Positions 37,202 through 47,114 are shown, counted from the stretch's first letter. The stretch: DNA of 64,000 bases from Flavobacterium hiemivividum (GCF_004349145.1 NZ_SMFO01000002.1:124001-188000); one strand, 5' to 3'. Made by a program: numbers and translations. The notes: generated by a model not told the origin, from the letters alone.

Positions 37202-37972
37202 CTACAATTGCAGGTCAAGTTCTTTAATTTGTTTTTCGAAAGTGAGTGCATATTGATAGCCGTAGTCTAAAATTTCATCTGCTCTTTTTAAGTTAAAAAG
37301 GCTAAACTGACTCATGTTTGGCGGTTCAATGTATAAAGTACAGCTATCTATTTTACTTTGTACCGAGCTTTTCATGGCCAAATGAAAGCAGCGGTCAACA
37401 ATATTATTCATGTGTACTTGATCTACCTCTTTCTTGATGGAGTTGACATAACTACCAATTATCACGTCGCATTGCCCAACTAAAGGTTCAATAGGAAAAT
37501 TATTGAGTACGCCGCCGTCCACGTACAAAGTGTTATTGTAGTTTACAGGTTGGAACAACAAAGGCATACAGGAAGTAGCCATTAGCGATTGCGATAAATT
37601 TCCAGATGATAAGTAAACTAGTTCTCCTTTTAAAATATCGGTAGCGGTTATATACAATGGTATGTTGAGATCCTCAAAAGAATTAGTGGGAAAACTTTGC
37701 TCATAAATGTCATTGAATCCTTTCATAGCAAAAAAGCCTTGCCTCTTAATAAGAATGTTAGAGAAACTAAATATTTGTCCCTTTTTTAGAATACTAACAA
37801 TCTCAGCGATAGAATAACCTGCAGCATAGAAAGCGCCTGCAATTGCACCAGCACTAGTCCCTGAAATATGAGAGGGAACAATTCCAAATTCTTCCAACGC
37901 TTTTAAAACCCCTAGATGAGCAATTCCTCTAGCGCCACCTCCTGATAATACAATGCCAATTTTGCTTTTCAT
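37202..37972 (-). CDS. Patatin-like phospholipase
   Basis: 256 residues. All patatin motifs are present: oxyanion GGGARG (11-16), nucleophile elbow GTSAG with Ser40, and the dyad DGG with Asp152. There is no signal peptide, so a cytoplasmic or membrane-associated lipid acyl hydrolase is expected (RssA-type length). Its substrate is unknown. Confidence 0.92.
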   Translation of the reverse strand: MKSKIGIVLSGGGARGIAHLGVLKALEEFGIVPSHISGTSAGAIAGAFYAAGYSIAEIVSILKKGQIFSFSNILIKRQGFFAMKGFNDIYEQSFPTNSFEDLNIPLYITATDILKGELVYLSSGNLSQSLMATSCMPLLFQPVNYNNTLYVDGGVLNNFPIEPLVGQCDVIIGSYVNSIKKEVDQVHMNNIVDRCFHLAMKSSVQSKIDSCTLYIEPPNMSQFSLFNLKRADEILDYGYQYALTFEKQIKELDLQL

Positions 37973-38002
37973 TTGCCTATATATTCTGCTGAACTAATAT
38001 AA

Positions 38003-38050
38003 ATAAAAAAGACTGATTACCAACAATAAACGTTGACAATCAGTCTTTTT
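38003..38050 (-). terminator. Bidirectional-looking terminator after the thioesterase
   Basis: AAGACTGATT pairs with AATCAGTCTT with A-run and T-run on the two outer sides, so it can act in either direction. The thioesterase gene ends 70 bp upstream of it on the minus strand. Confidence 0.75.
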
Positions 38051-38121
38051 CTAATTTTTATAAAGATTCAATACGTTTGTAAATTTAGAATAGATTTTAC
38101 AAACTTTGCATGAAGAATAAA

Positions 38122-38559
38122 TTAGAGCGCAATAAAGTCGGCTGTTTTAGGAATTACATTCATTACTTCCATAGCAATTGCCGGAGTTGGATTAGCTATT
38201 TTTCTAAGTTTTGTATCCATCCACGCACCATCTACTGTTATTGTGGCGCACAATTGATCTTCGCCGTTTCTTAGCTCATGTACAATTGACCAGCGAGAAG
38301 CATCAGCTCTCATTTTAGAAATTTTAGTATGCATGAATATAGTATCTGCAAGTCCTATTTCTTTTCGAAAGATACACTCTTCTCTAAAAAGAATAGGGCC
38401 AAAAGAATTTTTTTGTAAAACTCTCATTGTTAATCCAAGGCTTTCCAAAATTTCGATACGATGCTGCGCCCCAAAATCATAGTAAGCACTGTGTCGCACA
38501 TGAAAGTTAGGGTCTAAATCTGACCAACGAAAGGATAATTGTTTACTGAAAGATGTCAT
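38122..38559 (-). CDS. Acyl-CoA thioesterase (4HBT hot-dog fold)
   Basis: 145 residues from the Met of MTSFSKQLSFRWSDLD. The longer upstream frame adds a hydrophobic stretch that does not belong to the family and crosses likely promoter sequence. The WSDLDPNFHVRHSAYYDF segment is the 4HBT active-site region (Asp-x-x-x-His on the first long helix), and FGPILFREECIFRKEI is the typical central strand. It probably hydrolyses an acyl-CoA in the cytoplasm. Confidence 0.85.
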   Translation of the reverse strand: MTSFSKQLSFRWSDLDPNFHVRHSAYYDFGAQHRIEILESLGLTMRVLQKNSFGPILFREECIFRKEIGLADTIFMHTKISKMRADASRWSIVHELRNGEDQLCATITVDGAWMDTKLRKIANPTPAIAMEVMNVIPKTADFIAL

Positions 38560-38881
38560 TATAATTTTTCTATTTAATTTTTTATTTTGCAAAAGTTGGT
38601 TTTCACCACAGCCAAATCGCGATGTGTACCTGAAAATTGCGATTGCGAAGATAAGAAAAAAAGGAGTTTTTATGAAAAATAGCAACTTTGTATTTGATGA
38701 ACAATCTTTGTGAAGGAACAACGAGAAAAGTTTCGTGTTGTCTAAATTAAGCTGTCGAATACCAGTGGTATAAAGAGGCTAAATCTACTGTTTAGACTAT
38801 CAGAAAAAAAGCGAGAACGACAATGATTTTAAAACTATATTTGCGCTTTGGTATTTTTGCCAAGACTGATCCCCGTTTTTT
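38560..38881. other. 322-bp divergent intergenic region
   Basis: An open frame continues upstream of the thioesterase here, but its composition does not look coding. On the plus side a TATATTTG -7 element (38836-38843) precedes the SDR gene. Nothing else was recognised. Confidence 0.45.
38836..38843 (+). promoter_or_regulatory. Likely -7 element of the SDR gene
   Basis: TATATTTG, a perfect TAnnTTTG, 38 bp before the start codon. There is no TTTG at the expected -33 position. Confidence 0.4.
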
Positions 38882-40435
38882 ATGATGACGAAAGATGAAA
38901 TAATGCCTAAGACCGCAATAACTTCAGATGAAATTGATAGATGCATCGCCATATTGGCGCAATTAAATTCGAATACCGACGAGATTTTCGATATTGAAAA
39001 AGATAAAAGAACGGCTTTGATTAAAGCGGCAGGAATGTTTTCGAGACCAGATCGCGACGAACTTTCGAGACGTAAAAAAGACGGTAGGTTAGTAGCCAAG
39101 CGCAAAAAAGAAAAGCAAGACAAAACCGCTCGTAAAGAAACTGGAATACGTCACGCTCGAGAAGCAAGTATATTTGTTGCGCCAAAACTTTTGGCATATA
39201 ATGATCTTGCTAGCAAAGAACAGTTAGAACTAGAAACTCCTAGAAATTGTTATGTGTGCAAAACTCCATTTACTAAAATGCATCACTTTTACGATACAAT
39301 GTGTACAGATTGTGGAGATTTTAATTACGCCAAACGTTTCCAAACAGCAGATGTAAAGGGACAAATTGCGATTATAACAGGTTCTAGATTAAAAATTGGA
39401 TATCATATTACACTAATGCTGCTTCGTGGAGGAGCAACCGTCATTGCCACTACTCGTTTTCCAGTGGATTCAGCTTTGCGTTTTTCTAAAGAAGAAGATT
39501 TTATGGAGTGGGGACACCGCTTAAAAATTCATGGATTAGATCTACGACATATTCCTAGCGTGGAGATTTTTTGCAATTTTATAGAACAAAAATACGAGCG
39601 TCTCGATATTCTTATCAATAATGCGGCACAAACCGTGAGACGACCAGCGGGATTTTATACTCATTTAATGGCTAATGAAGAACTGCCAATAAGTGACTTA
39701 CCAAAACAAGCGCAAAATTTATTATTAGACCATACTGATTGTTTACAGGAATTAAAAGTATTGACTTCTGGAGCTTCTTCTAATCAGAATATGCCGGTTA
39801 CTTGGCACGGACCGGAACCTGGTATTGGTTTACGGGCTTCCGCCAAATTATCTCAGATTCCGTATAGTTTTGATAATACATTAGTAGCCAATGAAGTATT
39901 TCCAGAAGGGGAGTTGGATGCCGATTTACAGCAAGTAGATTTAAGAAAAACGAACAGCTGGCGATTGCGATTAGGACAAATCGAAACCACAGAAATGATT
40001 GAAGTACAACTTGTCAATTCAGTAGCGCCATTTGTATTATGCAATCGACTTTCGGAAATAATGAAGAAAGACAATACAGGAAAAAAGCACATCATAAATG
40101 TTTCGGCCATGGAAGGCAAGTTCCATCGCTTTTTTAAAGAAGCTCGTCACCCTCATACTAATATGGCCAAAGCGGCTTTGAATATGCTAACACACACCGC
40201 CGCAGGGGAATTGGCAAAAGACGGAATATTCATGAACGCTGTAGATACGGGTTGGGTAACTGACGAAGATCCTGCAGAACTTGCCAAAAAGAAACAAGAA
40301 CTAGAAGATTTTCAGCCACCTCTCGATATTGTTGATGGCGCTGCACGAGTAATGGATCCTTTGTTTGACGGTATAAATACAGGAAAGCATTGGTGTGGAA
40401 AATTCTTAAAAGATTACAACCCGATCCCCTGGTAA
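38882..40435 (+). CDS. Large SDR-family protein with N-terminal zinc ribbon and degenerate catalytic site
   Basis: 517 residues, twice the usual SDR length. Residues 1-110 are charged and helical ([19 protein letters not shown]). A treble CxxC zinc ribbon follows (Cys123/Cys126 and Cys141/Cys144). The Rossmann domain starts at ~160 with TGSRLKIG (166-173) and continues with [10 protein letters not shown] and INVSAMEG. The position of the catalytic YxxxK reads TNMAK (Thr426, Lys430), so the tyrosine is missing. A ~90-residue insert lies between the NNA motif and the active-site serine. Function unknown; cofactor binding without classical reduction is possible. Confidence 0.8.
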   Translation: MMTKDEIMPKTAITSDEIDRCIAILAQLNSNTDEIFDIEKDKRTALIKAAGMFSRPDRDELSRRKKDGRLVAKRKKEKQDKTARKETGIRHAREASIFVAPKLLAYNDLASKEQLELETPRNCYVCKTPFTKMHHFYDTMCTDCGDFNYAKRFQTADVKGQIAIITGSRLKIGYHITLMLLRGGATVIATTRFPVDSALRFSKEEDFMEWGHRLKIHGLDLRHIPSVEIFCNFIEQKYERLDILINNAAQTVRRPAGFYTHLMANEELPISDLPKQAQNLLLDHTDCLQELKVLTSGASSNQNMPVTWHGPEPGIGLRASAKLSQIPYSFDNTLVANEVFPEGELDADLQQVDLRKTNSWRLRLGQIETTEMIEVQLVNSVAPFVLCNRLSEIMKKDNTGKKHIINVSAMEGKFHRFFKEARHPHTNMAKAALNMLTHTAAGELAKDGIFMNAVDTGWVTDEDPAELAKKKQELEDFQPPLDIVDGAARVMDPLFDGINTGKHWCGKFLKDYNPIPW

Positions 40436-40464
40436 TAAACTAAACTTCAATTTTTTTCTTGAAA

Positions 40465-40492
40465 TTACGGACACTTTATTGCGTGTCCGTAA
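40465..40492 (+). terminator. Hairpin terminator candidate after the SDR gene
   Basis: TTACGGACAC and GTGTCCGTAA pair perfectly over 10 bp around an 8-base loop, 30 bp after the stop. The following tract (ATCTTTCTAT) is only moderately T-rich. Confidence 0.55.
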
Positions 40493-40787
40493 ATCTTTCT
40501 ATATAAATATTTAAGGAAATTAAACACAAGCAAGAACTTGAAATATATTCTTAGTTTGGAATTCATTTTATAAAGTCCTCTTTAATTAAAAAACGCCATA
40601 AGAATCAATTTACAAAACTTAATTTTTGTTTGATTCGACTATTTGTGTCTACGGAGTGTTTTAATGACTGTTTATGTATGTAATTAGTATTAATTATAAG
40701 GGTTTCCGCTATAAATGGTTAATAGATAATTTCACTTTTATTTAAATAAAAAAAATGATTTTTTAAGGTTTATTTAACAAAAAAGAA

Positions 40788-40795
40788 TAGATTTG
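40788..40795 (+). promoter_or_regulatory. Likely -7 element of the TonB-receptor gene
   Basis: TAGATTTG matches TAnnTTTG, 38 bp before the ATG. A convincing -33 box is not seen. Confidence 0.4.
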
Positions 40796-40833
40796 GAATC
40801 TATAATGTTATTAAAAAACCAAAAAGACTATTT

Positions 40834-43452
40834 ATGAGATTTAACCATTTTTTTTTAGGAGTGTTATTTATGATAATAATGCCCACAGTGCTAAATGCCC
40901 AATCAATCAAAGGGATTGTATTGGATGAGAATGGACAAGCGTTGCCGTATGCTAATGTTGTTGAAAAGGTAACTTCTACCGGAGTCACCACAGACGGCAA
41001 CGGTAATTTTGAAATTAAGGTAAAGGGATTTCCAGTTACATTAATCGCAAAGTATGTTGGATTTCAAAACAAAAGTATCGAGGTGACTAGTGATGGTGCA
41101 GCTATCACTTTTAAGTTAAGCCCTAATAACAGCCTAGATGAGGTTGTTGTAACGGGAAACAGATCAAAAGTGAGAAGTGTATTAAATTCAGCTGTACCAA
41201 TCGATAAGTTGTATGCAGAAGATCTTAAATCAAGCGGGCAGGTAACATTTGATAAAATGTTAGCTTATAAAATTCCGTCATTTAACTCAAGTAGTCAAGC
41301 GGTTTCTGACGCGACTGCGCATTTTGACCCAGCAGATTTACGTGGTTTAGGCCCGAGTCGTACTTTGGTATTAGTAAACGGAAAAAGAAAAAATCAAAGT
41401 GCTTTAGTGTACATCAACGATACTCCAGGTAAAGGAGAAGTAGGAACAGATATGAAAAGTATTCCATTTTCTGCTATCGAAAGAGTAGAAGTACTTCGTG
41501 ATGGAGCTTCGTCTCAATATGGTTCAGACGCCATTGCAGGAGTAGTGAATATTATCTTGAAAAAACAAACTAATTTTACTGAAGTAAATCTTACATCGGG
41601 AGTAACTTCTGAAGGAGATGGTTTCAATTTTGGAGCAGATCTTAACTCAGGATTTAAAATTGCTGACAAAGGTTTTGTGAATTTTAATATTTCTTACTTA
41701 GACCAAAATAAAACGAACAGAGCAGGGAGACCTGGAAGAGACGGTTTATTTGAAGTTGAAGCAAACGATCCAACATGGGGAGATTGGTTAAGTAGAAATC
41801 CTGACTTAGGAATGAATATTGGGCAACCAGATTCTAAAATGGGAGCCTTTGTTGTTAATGCCGAATACCCACTTTCGGATAAAACGACACTGTATGCTTT
41901 TGGAGATATAAATATTAGAAAAGGAACAAGTTTTGCTTTGTACAGAGCGCCATACTGGGTTTCAGATCCGAATAATTTATTACATGAAGCGGGTACAACT
42001 TATAATGGTTTCCAACCTACATTTAATACGGATGTATTTGATAATCTTGGATCTATTGGAATAAAATCTAACATATTAGGTTTTAATGCTGATTTCAGTT
42101 TAACAGCAGGTTCTAATAAAGTGGATTATATAGTAGGAAATACATTAAATGTATCTTTGGGCGCAAACAGTCCTACAGAATTTGAAGTAGGTGGTTATAC
42201 TTTTAGTCAATTAGTAGGAAATGCTGATTTTTCTAGAACTTTTGATAAGGTAACCTTCGGTTTTGGAACTGAATTAAGAAAAGAAAGATACGAAGCTAGA
42301 GCAGGTCAACCAGAATCTTATGCCGGAGGTGGTGCACAGTCATTCCCTGGAATTCAACCTTCGAATGCATTAAATGAAGATCGTAACAACTTTGGTATTT
42401 ATACCACTTTAGATTACGATATGACAGAGGCTTTTTTGATAGGAGGATCTTTAAGATATGAGAAATATTCAGATTTTGGAGATAACTTTTCTTGGAAAGT
42501 AAACTCACGTTACAAGCTTAATGATGATGTTGCTATACGTGCATCTTATAGCACAGGATTTAGAGCTCCTGCTTTACACCAAATCTATTTGAGTAACATT
42601 CAAACCTTAGTTTCTGGTGGTACAATTTCTAATCAGGGAACTTTTAACAATGTGGATCCAGCAGTGAGAGGACTTGGAGTTCCTCAATTGCACGCTGAAA
42701 AATCACAAAATCTTTCAAGTGGTATTACTTTTAGATCAGGTGCTAATTTTTCTGCTTCGCTAGATTTCTACAATATTAAAGTGAAAGACCGTGTATTATT
42801 TTCTGGAGAAGTAGGATTTGACGGCGATGATAATACAACAAACCCGGTTGAAAGAGTATTGCTTGATAATGATATCACAAGTATGAAGTTTTTTATCAAT
42901 GCAGTTAATACAATAACTAATGGTGTTGATGTTGTTTTGAATTACAAAAACCTTGAAATAGGAACGGGTAAACTTGGACTTAGTTTAGCATCTACATTTG
43001 CTAAAACTAAAATTGACGGACAAATTGCTACGCCATCGATTTTGAAAGCGAACGGATACGATATTTTTAACCGTAAAGAGCAAGGTAGAATCTTAAGTGC
43101 AAGACCTAATACAAAAGTTTTGTTAGGAGCTAATTATGATTTGAACAAAACAACGTTTATTTTTAATAATACTTATTTTGGAGAAGTGTCATGGCAACAT
43201 GCTACTGATGTCTCCAAAGATCAAACTTTTGCAGGAAAAGTTATTACAGATTTAGGAGTTGCTTATAAATTTACATCTACACTTTCAGCTAATGTGATGG
43301 TAAACAATCTATTTAATGTGTATCCAGATGAATTGGATCCAAAAGGAGATGTTGCTACTGATTTAGGAGGTCGTTTTAAATACCCATGGGAAGTTAACCA
43401 ATTTGGTTACAGCGGAACAACATTTACAGCGGGTGTAAACTTTAAGTTTTAA
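40834..43452 (+). CDS. TonB-dependent receptor (orphan, not SusC class)
   Basis: 872 residues. Signal peptide to about LNAQ (residue 22), carboxypeptidase-regulatory-like domain (SIKGIVLDENGQALPYANVV), plug with the DEVVVTGNR TonB-box-like start, RGLGPSRTLVLVNGKR and ERVEVLRDGASSQYGSDAIA, then a 22-strand barrel ending FTAGVNFKF. No SusD partner is present, and it has its own promoter and terminator. Substrate could be a siderophore, vitamin or small oligomer; the sequence does not decide. Confidence 0.92.
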   Translation: MRFNHFFLGVLFMIIMPTVLNAQSIKGIVLDENGQALPYANVVEKVTSTGVTTDGNGNFEIKVKGFPVTLIAKYVGFQNKSIEVTSDGAAITFKLSPNNSLDEVVVTGNRSKVRSVLNSAVPIDKLYAEDLKSSGQVTFDKMLAYKIPSFNSSSQAVSDATAHFDPADLRGLGPSRTLVLVNGKRKNQSALVYINDTPGKGEVGTDMKSIPFSAIERVEVLRDGASSQYGSDAIAGVVNIILKKQTNFTEVNLTSGVTSEGDGFNFGADLNSGFKIADKGFVNFNISYLDQNKTNRAGRPGRDGLFEVEANDPTWGDWLSRNPDLGMNIGQPDSKMGAFVVNAEYPLSDKTTLYAFGDINIRKGTSFALYRAPYWVSDPNNLLHEAGTTYNGFQPTFNTDVFDNLGSIGIKSNILGFNADFSLTAGSNKVDYIVGNTLNVSLGANSPTEFEVGGYTFSQLVGNADFSRTFDKVTFGFGTELRKERYEARAGQPESYAGGGAQSFPGIQPSNALNEDRNNFGIYTTLDYDMTEAFLIGGSLRYEKYSDFGDNFSWKVNSRYKLNDDVAIRASYSTGFRAPALHQIYLSNIQTLVSGGTISNQGTFNNVDPAVRGLGVPQLHAEKSQNLSSGITFRSGANFSASLDFYNIKVKDRVLFSGEVGFDGDDNTTNPVERVLLDNDITSMKFFINAVNTITNGVDVVLNYKNLEIGTGKLGLSLASTFAKTKIDGQIATPSILKANGYDIFNRKEQGRILSARPNTKVLLGANYDLNKTTFIFNNTYFGEVSWQHATDVSKDQTFAGKVITDLGVAYKFTSTLSANVMVNNLFNVYPDELDPKGDVATDLGGRFKYPWEVNQFGYSGTTFTAGVNFKF

Positions 43453-43477
43453 GAATCACTTAATAGACTATAAATAA

Positions 43478-43506
43478 AAAAAACGGGATTTAATCCCGTT
43501 TTTTTT
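43478..43506 (+). terminator. Terminator after the TonB receptor
   Basis: AAAACGGGATT pairs with AATCCCGTTTT almost without a loop, flanked by A-run and T-run, so it may also serve the converging minus-strand gene. Confidence 0.85.
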
Positions 43507-43594
43507 ATGACTGTAATTTACTTTTTTTTTAAATCTAAAATAGAATTGATAGAAGTCTCGTTATAAAAATGCTTAGTATATTAAAACCAGATAA

Positions 43595-43984
43595 TTAAGC
43601 AGGTATTTTTTCGATGATGATGGCATCTCCAGCTGTATCATAGTAAGTACAAGTCATTTCGATAATATCAATACGCCAGTTAGCGATTCCAGATTGAGCC
43701 GCCTGTTGGCAAAAAGTAAAATAATCGCTTTGTCCGCCTTGATGCATCACTAGAAACTCGATGAAACGTTCTTTATTAGCCATTGGCGCAATTCTAAGAA
43801 GGTTGTATTTTTTATCCGTACTTACAGCATACTCCTTGTTGCCATAATAAGAAACGCGTCCGTCATTGACATGAGTATCATATCCTTTTACACCTAAATT
43901 GATTAAGTCTTGAATATAAATTGGAAAATCACTTCCGGTTTGTACTTTATCGTGTGCTAGTTTAATTTGCTCTAGGGTAAACAT
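43595..43984 (-). CDS. DUF1398 family protein
   Basis: 129 residues, cytoplasmic, no signal. Features such as FPIYIQDLINLGVKGYDTHV near residue 20, YAVSTDK and a C-terminal CTYYD segment match the DUF1398 family, sometimes labelled phage envelope protein without experimental basis. Function unknown. Converges with the TonB receptor gene. Confidence 0.75.
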   Translation of the reverse strand: MFTLEQIKLAHDKVQTGSDFPIYIQDLINLGVKGYDTHVNDGRVSYYGNKEYAVSTDKKYNLLRIAPMANKERFIEFLVMHQGGQSDYFTFCQQAAQSGIANWRIDIIEMTCTYYDTAGDAIIIEKIPA

Positions 43985-44143
43985 TACTTTTAGTTTTTAA
44001 TTTATAAGTTTGAAAATTGATTAATTATAGTCCGTTTTTCGTAATGAGTTCGTCTATATTTTCGGTAATTCCAATAACTTATTTGGAATTTGAATCTATA
44101 ATTTGTCGATTACACGATCTTTATAACTTTAGGATTATTCTAG

Positions 44144-45739
44144 CTATACTTTCAACTTGTTTTTATGATTTTTTATACGACTGTAACTGCTGCTTTTAGG
44201 ATTTAAATAAGAATCAATTTGAAGTTTATGTTGTTCTATTTGGTATTTATTAAAATTATCCCATTTTGGAGCATAGCTTGTTTTTTGACCATATAAGGAA
44301 TCAATACATACATTGTCGTCTTTATATTTGTCGTGTAAAACTTCTAAAATTTTAAAGAAAAACGCGTCGAGCAATACTATAGCGTCAAATTGAGCTTTAA
44401 GATTATCATAATTAGTGTCGGCTGGATTAAGTAATTGTAGTAAATCCAACAGCTCTTTCTTTTCGGCCTCATCAATTTCTGTTAAGTAACCGTATTTTAA
44501 AGTTTTATAAACTAAATTATTCCAAGCTACGCTATCATGTCCCCATTTAACATCAGGAAGGCTTAAAGAATGCTCACAGATTAAAACAATAGCATGTAGA
44601 ACATCATTTAAATACTCTGCTGGAAACTCATCAAAACTTCTAAATTCGAAACCACTTTGATACATCTTTTCCTGATTGAAATCAAGACCAACTTCTGGAA
44701 GTAGTTGGTATTCCATTTCCAATTCTATTCGGTCTCTCCACCAGATGTTATCTTCTTTTTCAAAATTTAGTAGTTTTCTAAAATCATCGACCTTGTAAGT
44801 AAGAATTTTTCCTCTTGGCATTGCCTTATTATAAGTTCCTACGCCAATATAACGAGACATGGCATTTCGCATAGATCCCATTGTGAAATTTTCATCCATA
44901 TCATAGGTATCGCTGATCACTCCCATAATATCTGGACTTCCTAAAGTCGCTATAAAGAAAGGCTCAAACCATTGTAATAAATAAATAGCATTAGCATGTG
45001 TTTTATCGAAAGTATCGTAATCTACAATGCGGCTATTTTCTGTAAGAGTAGGTAAAGTAATATGAAAATGGTAAGTTCCGTTATTAAACAAAACAAGGTT
45101 TTCTTGATTTGTCATAAACATATTAAGACCATTATTATAATCTGGAAAAGATAATTTTTCATTTAGAACACCTGACTCATTGATTTTATCGAGAAATAAC
45201 TTTTTGGTAGCTTTTAACTCATTACAAGAGCCAACGATGGTTCTGTTTTCAAAATATTTTGTTACAAATTCGATAGAATCACCATCAAAATGCACAGATC
45301 CCATAGTTTTTTCTCTTTGGGTAATCATACTTTGAATATTATACGGCTGATTTTCAAGAAAAGTTTCCATGATAGATTTTCCAAGATATTCAGGATTGTC
45401 AATCGGCTCGGGTTTTGCTTCAGTAATTTCGTTACTGGTCGCAATTGCAAGTACTGCCGGAATTGTTTTATGCTGGAAGTTAATATCAAGCTTTTCTAAG
45501 GAATGACTATTAATCATTCTACTTACTTTGTATTCTTTGTCTAAAGTGAAAGCTTTCTTCAATAAAGGAGCTAAGCTTTCTGGCTTATAGCATTTTCTAT
45601 AATCAATACTATATTTCTCAAAACCAATTTTTTCTTGTATAAATTCACCAGATACTATTAAGGATTCTTCAAATTGCATGTAGGTTTCGTTTTCTAATCC
45701 AATTCCCCAGTAATATTTTGCTGTGTGATTTACTTTCAT
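44144..45739 (-). CDS. Putative glutamate-cysteine-ligase-like / amidoligase-type protein
   Basis: 531 residues, cytoplasmic. I do not recognise a named family, but the order of motifs matches the glutamine-synthetase-fold carboxylate-amine ligases: an N-terminal G-x-E-x-E box (GLENETY, Glu16 and Glu18), GTYHFHITLP (His224, His226), LLQWFEPFFIATLGSPD, RNAMSRYIG (Arg291, Arg296) and FEFRSFDEFP (Glu365, Arg367, Asp370). The family joins a carboxylate to an amine using ATP. The next gene upstream on the same strand looks like a papain-fold peptidase, a pairing reported for amidoligase clusters. Substrate unknown; a catalytic role is inferred from motifs. Confidence 0.55.
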   Translation of the reverse strand: MKVNHTAKYYWGIGLENETYMQFEESLIVSGEFIQEKIGFEKYSIDYRKCYKPESLAPLLKKAFTLDKEYKVSRMINSHSLEKLDINFQHKTIPAVLAIATSNEITEAKPEPIDNPEYLGKSIMETFLENQPYNIQSMITQREKTMGSVHFDGDSIEFVTKYFENRTIVGSCNELKATKKLFLDKINESGVLNEKLSFPDYNNGLNMFMTNQENLVLFNNGTYHFHITLPTLTENSRIVDYDTFDKTHANAIYLLQWFEPFFIATLGSPDIMGVISDTYDMDENFTMGSMRNAMSRYIGVGTYNKAMPRGKILTYKVDDFRKLLNFEKEDNIWWRDRIELEMEYQLLPEVGLDFNQEKMYQSGFEFRSFDEFPAEYLNDVLHAIVLICEHSLSLPDVKWGHDSVAWNNLVYKTLKYGYLTEIDEAEKKELLDLLQLLNPADTNYDNLKAQFDAIVLLDAFFFKILEVLHDKYKDDNVCIDSLYGQKTSYAPKWDNFNKYQIEQHKLQIDSYLNPKSSSYSRIKNHKNKLKV

Positions 45740-46347
45740 TTATACAAGTAGTTCTTTAATATGTTAATTAATCTTTATAGTTATTCTTTTTTGACTTTAA
45801 AACAAGAATTTTTAAGGTTTAAGTCCTTTAAAAACAGTGGTTTATTCTGTTTTGTTTTTTTTGAATTCGCAATTATAAAGCGCTTTGTACTTTTAATTTA
45901 CAAGAATTGATTCCAATTCTAAAATTTTAGTGTTTATACCCCTAAAACAACCGTTGAAAAAATAAAATTTTGTACTGTAATTATAAAATATGTACTGTAT
46001 GTAATTTATTTTATATCAATGATTTAAGCAGGAGGAAAGCCGAATTATAGTTTTTGCTATTCTTGTCATTTTCCAAAGTGCAAAAGTACTTAAAAATAAT
46101 GTTATTTCCAACTAGATAATTGAATGAAAAATAACGAAAAAGCAAGAAGTTTTTATTTAAATGTTATTTAAAATGAAAAATAAATTTATTTAAAGTTATA
46201 ATCGTTCAATATATTGATTTTAAAATAATTAAAACAAGGGGGCTAGTTGATTTTATTTTTGTTTTCGAGCTGTTTTTATTCTTAAAGTTGTCATGGTTTT
46301 GAAGACGCAAATAAGTGTTGATTTTATCCAATTAATGATAAGCTTAT
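45740..46347. other. 608-bp very AT-rich intergenic region with direct repeats
   Basis: No gene found. It contains TTTTTAAGGTTTAAG (45809-45823), a near copy of a motif upstream of the next minus-strand gene, and two exact copies of TGTACTGTA at 45971-45979 and 45991-45999 (20-bp period). The latter are spaced like a tandem regulator site. Confidence 0.5.
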
Positions 46348-47085
46348 TTAGTCATGATAGTAAAAAACAGAGGAAGAATAAAGTGCATTATTCCACCAAT
46401 CTTTTCTAGCTTTGGCGAAGTAGTTGTAATTCAATTTTCCCGCTTGTGATTGCAAAGGATACACAACAACACCATTTTCTCGATATGCTTTTTTTACTAC
46501 TGTTTCTGGTACAACAGGAACGATATGTCCGGAGAGTCCTTTTTGTTTTCTTTTGGCGCAAATTATTCCTACACCTCCGTTAGTATTTACTTTGTTTTGC
46601 ATTTCGTCAAGGTTGTATATCCTTTTCCAGCCAAAACTTTCTCCCCATTTCAAAAACCAATCGTGGATCGCACTAGAATAAATTGTTTCTACAGTTTCAC
46701 CATAAACGGCTTCTACATTTTGCCCGTCAAGTATTTTTTTGATTGCGTCGTCTGTCCACCAAACTGTAGGTAGGTAAACTTTAGAGAAATAACAGAAATC
46801 ATAAGAGTATACGTTACAATAAGTATCTTCGACTGTTCTTTTATATCGAATGTTTGTAGTTACATCTAGTTTATCGATTAGGCGAGCGATACTTTCTCGT
46901 TTTGTTGCTGAATCAGTTAAGTCTCTAAATGGAATACTAGAATCGCAAATAGGCGTGTACTTCATTAAGGTAGAGTCTAAACGGGAATTTATATGAGGTA
47001 AAAAACCGGCAATCTTTATTTTGCTATCACAACTTGAGTCAGTAACTATAGACTCAAAGATGTTAGTAGTGGTATCATTATTCAT
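46348..47085 (-). CDS. Putative papain-like (NlpC/P60 or CHAP type) cysteine peptidase
   Basis: 245 residues with no signal peptide. I do not recognise the family. A YCNVYSYDF segment (Cys90) followed by KGLSGHIVPVVPE (His187, Glu194) and a later LQSQAG has the order and surroundings of the Cys-His-polar catalytic residues of NlpC/P60 and CHAP amidases (C-N-x-Y at the nucleophile, G-H-h-x-h-V at the histidine). The protein is Tyr/Trp-rich. It lies upstream of the amidoligase-like gene on the same strand, with a 608-bp gap. Cell-wall or isopeptide cleavage is possible; confidence is low. Confidence 0.4.
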   Translation of the reverse strand: MNNDTTTNIFESIVTDSSCDSKIKIAGFLPHINSRLDSTLMKYTPICDSSIPFRDLTDSATKRESIARLIDKLDVTTNIRYKRTVEDTYCNVYSYDFCYFSKVYLPTVWWTDDAIKKILDGQNVEAVYGETVETIYSSAIHDWFLKWGESFGWKRIYNLDEMQNKVNTNGGVGIICAKRKQKGLSGHIVPVVPETVVKKAYRENGVVVYPLQSQAGKLNYNYFAKARKDWWNNALYSSSVFYYHD

Positions 47086-47114
47086 TTTGACTAATTTGAT
47101 ATATTATCTTACAA

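Larger units (their letters stand above)
40436..40833. other. 398-bp intergenic region with a hairpin and promoter
   Basis: It holds the perfect hairpin at 40465-40492 and the -7 element at 40788-40795. The rest is AT-rich and shows no gene. Confidence 0.5.

Noticed and set aside
38560-38721. N-terminal extension of the thioesterase
   Set aside because: The 54 extra residues are hydrophobic then polar, do not fit the 4HBT family and cross the intergenic promoter region; the internal Met opens the domain directly.
43595-43984. Prophage remnant suggested by the phage envelope name of DUF1398
   Set aside because: No other phage gene is nearby, and that family name has no experimental basis.
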